Of a stretch of 64,000 nucleotides of DNA, positions 34,880 through 45,069 are shown piece after piece. The stretch covers positions 14,411,001 to 14,475,000 of the forward strand of contig OX485807.1 in NCBI GenBank assembly GCA_950295325.1, written 5' to 3'. The notes below the pieces were generated by a model. That model made no database searches and was not told the DNA's origin. It saw only the letters and a program-made list of their open reading frames with translations. Numbering within the stretch: position 1 is the stretch's first letter; every line of letters begins with the position of its first letter. The translations under genes were made by a program, and so were the position numbers. Origin of the DNA: Polytrichum commune. Taxonomy: Eukaryota; Streptophyta; Polytrichopsida; Polytrichales; Polytrichaceae.

Positions 34880-34937
34880 AAAATTCAAATTTTCTGCTCA
34901 CGGCTCATTGCTCACCGCTCACAAGATAGCATTCCTG
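34880..34937 (-). repeat. Right terminal inverted repeat of the large MULE
   Basis: Inverted it reads CAGGAATGCTATCTTG, then GTGAGCGGTGAGCAATGAGC and AGAAAATTTGAATTTTT, matching the left end apart from scattered substitutions and the 7-bp indel. CCCCACCCAC follows immediately. Confidence 0.88.
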
Positions 34938-34947
34938 CCCCACCCAC

Positions 34948-35227
34948 TACGGCTCTTTGTAAACATCCTTTAGCACATCCAAGTGCTTCTAGAAAATTTT
35001 ACCCCACAATTTCCTTGAGCCCTATATTGTGGATATAACATTCCAAGGGCAATCCATGATGCCATGTGATGGGAAATGAGCTATCACTACAAGCATCATG
35101 TGTTGTTGACACTAGTTACTTGTCATTTTGAGGTAGATTTTAGGTGTACAAGTCTAGTACAGAAATAGATCTAGACACCTAAAATTTATCTCGTTGTGGT
35201 AAAGAAGCAATTATAGCAACAACCCAT
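34948..35227 (-). pseudogene. Probable continuation of the interrupted hAT remnant
   Basis: On the minus strand this interval yields coding-like pieces (GLKEIVG, then FLEALGCAKGCLQRAV) that point into the large element's insertion site. They lie in the same orientation as the hAT C-terminal part at 18900-19407. Stops and slips are frequent. Assignment depends on the idea that the 15.5-kb element split one older transposase gene. Confidence 0.4.
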
Positions 35228-35910
35228 CACTACAACAAAACATGTCTTTTATTCCCGCACCCATTTCACTGCATGTCTTTTATTACCATGAACAGTGAAC
35301 GGTTGAAATTGTTGAAATCCACCTTTACTGTCCTCATGACTGCGTTAACTTCGGACAGTCATGGTAGTCATGTGGGACAAGAATGTGCTTGGGAACGCAC
35401 TTGACAACGTGTTTGGGAACGTCAGAGAACGTTCATTACTACGGATAGTGAAGTGGTTGACTTCACTATGTCACTTCAAAATGTTATGTATTTTTGGGTT
35501 TAGGGTAGAATGCAGACTATGTTCTAAGTTTGTTCTAAGCTTAAGAACGCTTGTAGTTATGAGCTTGCATTTTCTAAGTTTTGCTTCAACATGCATTGAA
35601 CTTTACTTTGCACAATACTATGCACAGTAACACATTACTATCTACAGTCGTATGCGCAATAGAACATTACTTTGCACAATACCCATAGGATATTACATTT
35701 CAGATTACCAGACGTAGTAGTCCATTACTATACGCAATAAGATAGTAATATGTACTCTAGGTCATTATTTAGCATAGATGAACTTCACATTGCACGGTAG
35801 AATTTCACATCGCACGGTAGAACATTACCAATCATTATATGATTGAGATGTTTTTTTGAATTTGTTTTCAGATACCTCAGAATCCAAGATCTTGGTTACA
35901 AAGGAAGAAG

Positions 35911-38900
35911 ATGGCTTCAAACCCTAGGGCGAAGAGAGCTCGCGCCGTTGATGATGTTGGAAACTAGGATGAAGTTCGCAACAACGAAGATGATGGGGGG
36001 GGAGGAAGTAGACACGTTTGATTGGAGCAAGCCCGTGTTGATGGAAGAGGAGCGAGATTATGGTAGAGTGCGGGAGAATCCTTCCCAAAGGGATGACGGT
36101 GCATTGCACGAAGATGACGGTGTTCCAGCCAAATTGGCGCTGGAAATAGAGAAGAAGGAGCTCAAAATTATGAAAAATGAATTGGCTATGCAATCACGCC
36201 TTCACCCAGCGAGGTCGCATAGCAGCGATGAAGATTCAGACAGGATCGGCGAGGAATGGGTAGCGAGACGAAGAGAACCACACCACAACTCGCAAATGAA
36301 GGCCAAGCGGAGGGCTGCCAACAAAGCGTGTCGGGAGCAATTTGAGGAGAGAGTCCGGGATGGAAAGCAAAAATTTGTTGTAGATCTAGATGATAATAGT
36401 AATCAATTTCCCTCTCCAATTCAATGTAATCTACCTACAACAGCTGAACATGACATAAATGCATTTTTTGGTTTGTGTGTGGATTGGATCCTAGAGTAAC
36501 ACATTACTGCATACAGTAGAACAATCTAGTATCACATTACTATGAACAGTAGTACATTACTACGCCCAGTAAGGAAGTACTATATAGAGTTGTACATTAC
36601 TGCATACAGTAGAACATTCTAGTATCACATTACTATGCAGAGTAGTACATTACTACGCCCAGTAAGGAAGTACTATATAGAGTTGTACATTACTGCATAC
36701 AGTATAACATTCTACTATCAGATTACTATGCACAACATTACCTTACTAGGCACAGTAGGGATTTTCTAAGTACCTTACTACGCACAATAGGGATTTTCTA
36801 AGTTTGCATTTTCTAAGTTTGTGGATTGTTTTGCAGGTTTTTCCTCAGGTGTGTTCAGGCCACAATGGTTGAATGCTCTGCGCGGGTATTCCTGCGACTT
36901 AGATTGGAGCATTGACAACGTCAACGACCAGGACGGGACAACACTGGATAACATATATACGCGGATGCGCGAGAACTGGGAGTATCGAGGGTACGCAGGG
37001 AAACCGCGTACGCTAAGATACGAGGTATTTAAGAGTAACCTTGCACAACAGCTGAAGAGCAAAAAGGCTCAGATGAAAATGAAAATTCTGAAAGGTTTGT
37101 CCAAACCAAAAGCAATCCGGCTTGATCATTGGTGTAACATGGTCGAGCACACCCGGGATCCGAAAAAAATTGAGCAGGCAAATGTTATGAGGGAGGCACG
37201 GAAATGTGTGAAAAAAGTTTCAACATTCGGCCAGTCCGAGGGTGAGGTGCGGGCCCGGCTGGTAAGCACTTTGGCAATAGCGATACCATTTTTTAACGTT
37301 CATCGCACTAATAACTATGAAAGTAACAAATGATGTCAATTTGTTGCTCTGATTTTTACTCACTCGCTTTCTTGGTGTAGGCGTCGTGTTTGAAGAGGGA
37401 CCCCCGCCGCGAAGAGGTTGAGGAGGAGCTTGAAAGGCCCAAGAACACTTTCCGGTCAAGAGGTGGCCATCCTGCTTCTTCTACGTTGTCAAAGGGGGGG
37501 GGAGGGGTAAGCGATGCACAATGGGGTTTAGGATTATCTCCTAATGCAAGTCGCACGAGGAGTGCAAATCTTGAGGAGGTAAGGGCAGAGGTTCGGAGGT
37601 TGGATGAAAAATTCAACTTTGTTCAGAGCTCGTTTCTTGCGATGATGGCGAAGCTGGGGATCCCAGTGGAAAAAGAGGTAGGCTCACCGTCACGTTTAGG
37701 ACCCACTTGCAGTGTTGATGCAGTAAAATCCAACTCTCGTGGCCCTGTATCTCCGCTTGCACGGTCAGCCTCAAAGGAGCCGACAAGCAAGGTAATAGAG
37801 TCTACAAGTGCAGGCGATTTGCCAATCGTGGCGAGCCCGGAAACCCCCTCCGGATCCCAGAAAGCCTCTTCGGGTCATGAGGAGATTGAACAGGTATGTC
37901 ATCTAGGCGAAATCTTGTGAAATCACCTTGAACTAAACTTTACTCCACATAGTTAAGTAGAGTTTATTTCATAAAGTGAGATGTATGTGCCATAACTGGA
38001 TTTGTTTGCTATAAGCAGTCAACGGGTTTATTAGGTGTATTAATGGATTTCGTTTGTTCTTGTCCACATTACTATTGGCAGTAATGACCGCAATGTAATT
38101 CACAGTGACATGACTGGTAGCAATTTCATAATATGACCAGGCTACCATATATGGCCTTATGTATGTGCTGTCCTAAATCATAACTGTTGTGCATATGTCT
38201 AATGTGCGAACTGGAATTTGACATTCACAGGTAAAAGAGGTTTCCAGCGGTGCAGTTCGACCAGTTCGGGCGCCATCGAGTAGCCAAGGCATGAGTGCGC
38301 ATAGTGGGGATGCCAAAAAAGATAGTGCCCCTAAACAGAAGCGTGCACGACTGACTGAAGGCGAGAAGTTGACATTGGAGGCTCTGCCAATTTTAAAGAA
38401 AGACGATGTTGTAGAGAAACTGAGAAGTAGCCCATTAAAGAACAAACAGGTGGTAGAAAAACGCCGAGCGGATAAACCTCCCCTTGCCACCAAGGCTTCG
38501 AAGAAGACCAAACCCTGGATGGAATTGGTACGCACTTGCTAGGAAACATGCAATTCAATGTTGTTGTTGAATTCATAACCTTGCCCTAATGTAATCCAAA
38601 CACTAACATGTGGTTGTTGCACTTGTCTAGGCCCCGGACAATGTGGTTCACATCTGTGGTTATGAAGAGGAAGACTTGAAGACGACATTCATTGGAAAGG
38701 GTATTATGCATAACTTGGAGGGTGGGAGGTGCCACAATAAGGTGATTGGCGAAGGCTACATATCTCTCACATTTACGGAGACATATAAGGATGACTATCC
38801 CCTATGCGTTCCCCTCATTGACGACAACCCTCCAATCACTACGATTGGCAAGGCAAAAGGCCACTATGTGATTTGGCCAAATGATTGTGTTAGGTTGTAT

Positions 38901-38912
38901 GCTCCTGTGTGA
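35911..38912 (+). pseudogene. CACTA TnpA-like/plant transposase-associated protein, exon 1 broken
   Basis: Five inferred exons: about 35911-36400, 36837-37261, 37381-37893, 38231-38527, 38631-38912, with phase-0 joins except the first. Exon 2 (FRPQWLNALRGYSC ... WCNMVEHTRDPKKIEQANVM) resembles the plant Ptta/En/Spm transposase-associated domain. Exon 3 ends with a short coiled coil (EEVRAEVRRLDEKFNFVQSS). Exon 4 is basic (KQKRARLTEGEK). Exon 5 resembles the DUF8039-type domain (GKGIMHNLEGGRCHNKVIGE ... GHYVIWPND). Exon 1 starts MASNPRAKRARAVDDVGN and then meets TAG; an eight-G tract (35995-36002) shifts the frame. Exons 2-5 are open. Domain names are from memory. Confidence 0.65.
36501..36735. 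repeat. 93-bp tandem repeat, 2.5 copies
   Basis: Units start at 36501, 36594 and 36687 with ACATTACTGCATACAGTA. Each contains GTACATTACTACGCCCAGTA and AAGTACTATATAGAGTTG. The array lies in the first intron of the CACTA gene and is made of the same words as the subterminal repeats. Confidence 0.92.
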
Positions 38913-39134
38913 GTGTAGTATGGATTTGTAGAGCAATGTTGATATTCAGACTTATAGAACCTCAGAGTGTAGTATTTATGATTGCTAGTAGTGAAATTCG
39001 AAACATGAATAACATACTATTTGTATCCTTATTCATTTGGAAGTAGAACTTGTTATATTTTGACTTGCTATATTGCTATACTGAGCATGCCATTAATATC
39101 TAACTATGATGAGTTGACCTCATGTTACTAGTTG
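38913..39134. other. 3' untranslated/spacer of the CACTA gene
   Basis: AT-rich, no frame; leads into a nested MITE. Confidence 0.5.
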
Positions 39135-39136
39135 TA

Positions 39137-39464
39137 CCGTAACACCATAGCAGGTTCATCACCTGGCGAACGAATATTTATTCATTTTGAAAAAATAGGG
39201 TTCGTTTGCTAAAAATAGATTTTTTTGAAATTCGTTCTTCTATTTTGAGGAAAAAAAATAATTCGTCCTGGAACAGAGTAGATGTACCGGGATGACAAAT
39301 TAAATTGATTTTTTCAACAGAGTCTGCTTCACCCAACTTTCTGGATTTTCATTCTTTTCATAATATAATTTTCCATAATTTCGTTCTTCATGGCCTGGAA
39401 TTTCTGATTTTTTTCGTTTTTTTTTTTGGAATTATTTAAGAACGAACCTGCTATGGTGTTACGG
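39137..39464. mobile_element. MITE nested in the CACTA element (TA target, Tc1/mariner-like)
   Basis: Perfect inverted ends CCGTAACACCATAGCAGGTT (left) with the complement at the right, each bordered by TA (39135-39136, 39465-39466). The 328-bp interior is A/T-rich with TTCGTTC/GAACGAA motifs and no frame. The TA duplication suggests a Tc1/mariner-type nonautonomous element; superfamily is inferred from target length only. Confidence 0.82.
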
Positions 39465-39466
39465 TA

Positions 39467-40343
39467 GTAAGTACAGTCATATGCATCCAGAATATGTCAC
39501 TTTGCAAAGCCATATAAAGTTCACTACTGGTTATACACAATAATGACATATGACAACGATCTTACTCCACAAAGTAAGCCAAATACTAATGGTTGATGCA
39601 AGAGTTACTTCACATAGTAAAGTAGGTCCACATGCCAAACAGTGAGAAATATATGCGATTGCGGGAGATGTTTACTAAAACCAGTCATATGCACTTACTA
39701 TGCCGAGTTATGGATGTTATGCATTACTGTTCGTAATTACGCTTGGCAGTGACGTGGAGAATTCAATTCGTTACACGTAAGATGACTTTGTGTAGTGAAG
39801 TGCGAATGTTGGTACACCCATATATGACTAGTTTACTCCACATAGTAAAGTAAATATTACAACGTAAAATAAGAAGTATATGTCATTGCCGGAGATGTTT
39901 ACTATAAGAAGTCACACGCATTTACTTCGTAAAGTTATGATTCTCATTTTGTATGTTTGAGATTACTAGAGGGAGTGATATGGAGACTCTTATTAATTTC
40001 ACATATATGACTTTGTGTAGTGAAGTGCAACAGTTATTACTAACTTACATGACTAGGTAACAATATCACTAGGCCTAGTTATGTGGTGACGTGTATTATC
40101 TTGCTTATATTCACGATGCATAGTGAAGTAGGACATGACTTTATGAAGTAAAGCACGCGGAGCACCTCAAACTTCACTGCCATTGGGAACGTGGCCATTG
40201 GGAACGTCTTGTCCGATATGGCTATGACCACACTTTACTGCTTGTCCGAAGCGACTGGTCGTTTTCTACGTCAGTAAAGTCTGGGTTTTCTCACTAGTAG
40301 GAATTAAAAAACCCAGTTGTAAAAGACGTGTTTTGTTGTAGTG
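39467..40343. other. CACTA right subterminal repeat zone
   Basis: Dozens of short related words (AGTAAAGTA, TTACTCCACA, ATATGACT, GTAGTGAAGT) in both orientations, typical binding-site arrays for TnpA. No gene. Confidence 0.7.
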
Positions 40344-40346
40344 CAT

Positions 40347-40461
40347 GATCCTTGTAGAATATGAACTCATCAAGGAGTTTTTGCACAACACTTGCCCACA
40401 TACAAGCTTGTACTTAGAAACTTAAGTGGGAAGAAATGCAATGACAAGAAAAGTCTACATA
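40347..40461. other. Target-side sequence right of the CACTA element
   Basis: On the minus strand it reads VVQKLLDEFIFYKDH towards the insertion point, in the same orientation as the hAT remnant; too short to assign. Confidence 0.3.
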
Positions 40462-42225
40462 TCCCGGGTATGCAATTTTTGTATTATATGGCCATGATTA
40501 TAATCATTTATAATGCATTTCAGTCTAATCTCAAGTAATATAATTTGTTTTCATGTAGGGTACTCTTGTAGCCCGTCTAACGAAGAAGCCAAAAATGTAA
40601 TTATATATAGGAAATAAATATTCCTTGAAGCATATAATTGCATTAAAAACCTTATTAAATGAGTTTTTAAATACAGGTTCCATAGGTCAAACTACCCAAC
40701 TTTTTGGGTTTTTTAATTAATTTTTTTTATCATAAATAAAATAGTGCCAATTACTTTTAGTTTTAATTGAATGCAACTACTCATGTGGATCTTTTAAAAT
40801 TATGCATAGGCATAGGTTTTAAAATAGGTGTTTTAGTTCTTTATATATATTGTGGAGTTTACAAAAAGTAAATAAGCATGCAACCCAACTTCTTCTACAT
40901 CTCATTTTATATAATTTGGTCTTCATCCAACTTTTTGGTCCTTTTATTTTTGTATAATTTGATATAATTTTTTACAAAAGTTGTCCTCTAAGCCGTTTTT
41001 AATCCAATGTCCCATGCGTATAATATGGGAGTTGCATACTTGGGCTACATATATTAAAAGATAGTGCAAGTGATGTGCAAGTAGGAGATATTGAACAAAT
41101 AACTGTCTAAATTTTGTTTAAAATGCTATAAAATTACATTAGATTGATGGTTTTCTACAAAATTTTGTGCCCGGGTACGTAATTCCCGTATTATATGGTT
41201 TTGATTATAATCACTTATAATGCGTTTTAGTCCAATATTGAGTGATACAATTTGTTTTAATGTAGGAAACCCTTGTAGCCCTTCTAACAAGGAATCCAAA
41301 AATGTAATTATATATAGGAAATGAATATATTTTGAAGCATATAATTGCATTAAAAACCTAATTATATGAATTTTTTTAATATATGGTCAAACTGCCCAAC
41401 TTTTTGGACTTTTTAATACAATTTTAACATTGTGAATGACTTATAATTTTAATGGGAGGCAACTATTCCTGGCTTATAATTCTAATTGGAGGCAAATATT
41501 CGTGTGGATTTTTTAAAATTATGTATAGGCAACTTACTGGTCTAACTATTGGGATAGAAAACTAATGATTTGTGTTAGGATACAGTTGAGGTATGTATTT
41601 TAAAGACCATATACATCATATGGTGCCCCGACTACTCAAGGGTATCATGGGGTATTTCAAAATATCATGGGTTCCCGGTTTAGGGTTAGGGCTTAGGGTC
41701 ATCCTTGGCTTAAACAAACACACGGATTGTGAGATGAAGCGTAGTGGCTCATGTAGTGGAGGTAGAGATAGGGAGAAGGAATATGTTACACCTGTAATTG
41801 CCACAATTCCTTCCAAAAGAGGGAGACCTCGAAAGGACCCTCTATCATTTGTGAATACTAATCCGACATCTACATTGAATACCCCTCTTAGACGCTCTAC
41901 AAGGTTAAAAAACTAGGTGTTTCAATTGTTTATATACGTTGGAGTTTTTTAAAAAAAAATATGCAACCCAACTTTTTTTTCATCTCATTTATTTAATTTG
42001 GTCTTCACCCAACTTTTTTTTCATCTCATTTTATTTAAGTTGGTCTTTACCCAATTTTTTTTCATCTCAATTTATTTAATTTGGTCTTCACCCAAATTTT
42101 TGATCATTTTAATTTGATATAATTTGATATAATTTGATATAATTTTTACAAAAGCTGTCCTCTAAGCCGTTTTTAATACGATGCCCCCTGCGTATAATAT
42201 GGGAGTTGCGTACCCGGGATTTTGT
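40462..42225. repeat. Imperfect tandem duplication (~0.7-1 kb units)
   Basis: 40462-40720 matches 41170-41415 (GTATTATATGG, TGATTATAATCA, TGTAATTATATATAGGAAAT, CATATAATTGCATTAAAAAC). 40880-41060 matches 41950-42220 (CCTCTAAGCCGTTTTTAAT, GCGTATAATATGGGAGTTGC). The second copy additionally has a local triplication of an ATCTCATTTTATTTAATTTG-type unit at 41970-42085. Low-GC, no shared gene. Confidence 0.78.
41593..41916 (+). CDS. Short AT-hook-containing frame, probably a gene fragment
   Basis: The 107-codon frame ends KRGRPRKDP (an AT-hook core, GRPRK) and RRSTRLKN, both typical of nuclear DNA-binding or transposon-associated proteins. The N-terminal 40 codons look non-coding, so the true exon may begin near 41700. 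It lies only in the second unit of the tandem duplication. No partner exons recognised. Confidence 0.35.
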   Translation: MYFKDHIHHMVPRLLKGIMGYFKISWVPGLGLGLRVILGLNKHTDCEMKRSGSCSGGRDREKEYVTPVIATIPSKRGRPRKDPLSFVNTNPTSTLNTPLRRSTRLKN

Positions 42226-43398
42226 GATGATGACCTCAAATATATAATGAATTTAAGGAACACCAAAAAAAATTCCAACTTCAAAATATTTAAGGTCATG
42301 ATTCAACCAAATCTACGTTCAAAACGAGTTTCAACCGTATGCTTTTTGAGCATCACTTTTAATGATAAATTTTGAAGATGTCAACTTGATATTCTACATT
42401 TTAGTCTTTAACACAATAATAAAGGTCATCATGAAAAAAAAATCCAATTTAAACAACACTTTGCTACTACTTTTAGATCTTTGACGCACAGAAAACATAA
42501 TTTTGGTATACTGGAGCACCATTTTAATCCACTTTCCCATCCTTGCACCCACAAGTAAGCAAAACTTTCCGGACTCCTTTGGGCTATGTGCAAAATATGC
42601 ATGGCTCACTTGCAACTATCCCTCAATGACATGCACGACATGCAAAGGGTAGAATCTTGATAGCAAGAGTAGCATATTGCGCACAACAATTAATGCACTT
42701 TAATGATGCAAATGATGCACAACTCTCCTTGATTTGTTTTGTGACACCATTTCAGGTGCCCTCGAATACAACCACCCCATCTGCCCCGAGACATTCAAGC
42801 TTTGAAGCAACATCGTCATTATCCATGCCTCCCTCAACACTCACAACACCCATTGTTGAAGATGTAAGATTATCGGATGTTGTATTGTTGATCTCCATCT
42901 CATGAAGAGCAATCATGAGTAGAATACATGTCCACAATCTTATGACATACACATGGATAACAATCCAACTAGTGTTATATATAATCGAGGCCTCATCGAC
43001 CGAAACAACAATGTCAAAACCACTAGATAATATAAGTTATTTAATCTTTTCTTCCCCCAAAGTCATGGATGTGCTCCGTCATTACCCAACCACATGCATG
43101 ACGACTCCAATGAAGTCTAGGCAAATTGGGCACACTTAAAAATTCATTCAAGAGAAATCTTGCTTTAAACTTGGTCATTGGTCTCCCATCACACAAAAGT
43201 TGAAACAAGGTTGTGTATTGAACGTTTTTTTTTATAAAAAAAGTTTAGACTCGAAAATAATGGAACCTTATGTTTGCATCGAGATGGTCGTGGGCTACCA
43301 GGTGGCATAGAGCATCATATTCTTCTTCTGTATATCTAGCAACTCGTGTTTGTAAACATGTAGTCCTTTCTACCCATTGTGAATCGAAGGACAACCTC
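42226..43398. other. No gene recognised
   Basis: Several frames of 60-80 codons overlap antisense (42657-42952); Ser/Pro/Thr-rich low-complexity content, no domain. Confidence 0.45.
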
Positions 43399-43406
43399 AA
43401 GGGTCC

Positions 43407-43816
43407 CACGGGGAGGTCACTCCATTGTCAAGTTGAAAACCACGTGCGAACAAAAAAAATCTACTTTTTCTAAGTTGCATCAACAAAATGGGTTAAACTT
43501 TTATCAAAAAAATTTATGAGTACATATACATGGTATATATTACATAGTAAAAATTGACAACCAAATTTGATAATTTGTTTTTTCTAGAAAACATATTGTT
43601 TCTAACTAGAATGACGCAGAATTGAACTAAAACAATTACTAGAAAAAATGGAGATGACTAAAAATTTCAAAAAAATATGAAAAAGATATTATCAATGGAT
43701 ATGTATATATAGAAAAAATATCATAATTTTAAAATTTATCTATAGCATATAATATAGGGGTAGCAAACTTTGTTCGCACGTGGTTTTCAACTTGACAATG
43801 GAGTGACCTCCCCGTG
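43407..43816. mobile_element. Young hAT-type MITE, 8-bp TSD, 48-bp perfect TIRs
   Basis: Ends CACGGGGAGGTCACTCCATT match perfectly in inverted orientation for 48 bp (43407-43454 versus 43769-43816). AAGGGTCC lies directly on both sides (43399-43406 and 43817-43824), an 8-bp target duplication as in hAT elements. 410 bp total, A/T-rich interior, no frame. Identical repeats imply recent movement. Confidence 0.93.
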
Positions 43817-43824
43817 AAGGGTCC

Positions 43825-44703
43825 AAGTCCAACTAACTTGGAGTCCAAAACATAACACCCCTTTAATGAACCTTACTTTCATACTCAAAATTAGACCCCA
43901 ACTTGAAGCTTGGTTTTCTCAAATTCAGTGGAGTATTTTCTTGGGTTGGGACCACCAAAATTTGGTGGGAAATTAAGCAATGCCACATTTGCACCATTCG
44001 CTTCGTTCATAGCTTAAACCTGGTCCAAAATTTTTGCTCTCGACCAATAGGATCGCTCAAATTTGGAGTTTACTTGGTCTTGGACCCCATTGGAAACACC
44101 CCACCCCCTTTCCTCCCTAAAGGTAACTTTTCATTAGATCCCAAGACTAAAGAAATTTCAAAAGCAAGTGATTCTATTGTTCGAGATCTATCAAAACTTT
44201 ATTTTAGCAGATGTCTCCGATGTTTGGGATGCTCTGATTATTTATGCCAAGATGGCGTGGAAGAGGGTGTTGGAACGAATCAAGATCAGTAGCTTCTCAA
44301 AAGAGGCCATGTTACGGTGCTTCGACTAGACGTGGGGCGCTAGGGGGGTTCTTTGTCGGAGGCATGATCTGCACATGGATTGGAATTGGAAAAGGCATCG
44401 TAGGTAGGGTGGTGTGGCCTCCTCGGGGGTCCGGGGGTCTTGGTGGTTAGGGGGTTAGGGGGTTGTCCTTGGTGGTGGGGTGGGGGTTGTCCTTGGCGCG
44501 GTGGGTCCGGGGGTTGTCCTTGGTAGGGGTCGGGTCTTGGGTTTTTACGTGGCGGTGTTCTCACGCCCGAGGGGCCCCGCCTCCCCTATGTGAGGGCGTG
44601 TGATTTTCTTTTGTGCTATTCATTTTGGCTTTGGCCCGTTTAGCCTTCTGTCTCAAAAAAGAAAAGAAAAAAAAGATCAAAACTTTATACTAGGGTCTCG
44701 TTT
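43825..44703. other. No gene recognised; G-rich segment in the right half
   Basis: A 129-codon frame at 43903-44292 lacks a recognisable domain. From 44330 to 44590 the plus strand is strongly G-rich with GTTAGGGGGTTAGGGGGTTG and repeated GGTTGTCCTTGG, listed separately. Confidence 0.4.
44425..44540 (+). repeat. G-quadruplex-prone G-rich tract with GGTTGTCCTTGG repeats
   Basis: Many runs of 3-5 G separated by 1-5 bases, and three spaced copies of GGTTGTCCTTGG. No coding role is evident in any frame. Confidence 0.7.
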
Positions 44704-45069
44704 GAGGGCCGGTTCACACTATGCCCAAGTCGAGAGGAGAAGCGTCACTTTTCTAGACCAAACTATGTCGAGAGGAGAAGCCTTTGGGTTGAAAAAGTAT
44801 ATTAAAATAATCCACGGCTAAAAATGTTCGGCCTCTCGACGGAAGTTTGGGTCGAGCATTTTGCTCGACCCAAATTTGGCTCGAGAGGCCGAACTCTTGG
44901 CGCCATATCTTCCTAAACGTGCCACCACCTAGGCTCTTTTGGAGGTGACGTCCTTTGGACTTCGGCCTCCAGTGTGAAGGCCGAGAGGACGGACTTTGAA
45001 CATTTATGCATTTTCATTGGTCGAAACGCTTCTCCTCTCGAAGTTTGGCCATAGTGTGAACCGGCCCTC
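44704..45069. mobile_element. MITE with ~43-bp inverted ends
   Basis: The left end GAGGGCCGGTTCACACTATG continues as CCCAAGTCGAGAGGAGAAGC. The inverted right end is GAGGGCCGGTTCACACTATG then GCCAAACTTCGAGAGGAGAAG. The centre contains a tight hairpin (TTTGGGTCGAGCA and its complement around TTT, 44848-44876). The right tip is split off from its flank by the foldback element that follows. No convincing target duplication. Confidence 0.85.

Larger units (their letters stand above)
19408..34937. mobile_element. 15.53-kb two-gene Mutator-like transposon with TIRs and 10-bp TSD
   Basis: The ends are inverted: the left starts CAGCGACGCTATCTTGTGAG and the inverted right starts CAGGAATGCTATCTTGTGAG; similarity continues for about 55-60 bp with one 7-bp indel. 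A perfect 10-bp direct repeat CCCCACCCAC flanks it at 19398-19407 and 34938-34947, the length typical of Mutator-like elements. Inside are a minus-strand MULE transposase (3' end near the left tip), a plus-strand gene with ParB-like and methyltransferase-like domains (3' end near the right tip), 25S rDNA fragments and a family of perfect palindromes. The two genes are divergent. Both are mutated, so this copy is probably immobile unless helped in trans. Confidence 0.88.
35228..40343. mobile_element. CACTA (En/Spm) transposon, 5.1 kb, 3-bp TSD
   Basis: The left end reads CACTACAACAAAACATGTCT and the inverted right end CACTACAACAAAACACGTCT, one mismatch in a 24-bp terminal repeat. CAT flanks both sides (35225-35227, 40344-40346), the 3-bp target duplication of CACTA elements. 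Subterminal regions are crowded with short repeats (CATTACTATGCACAGTA types on the left, AGTAAAGTA/GTGTAGTGAAGTG types on the right). It carries one multi-exon gene but no TnpD-type DDE transposase, so it is probably nonautonomous. Confidence 0.93.
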
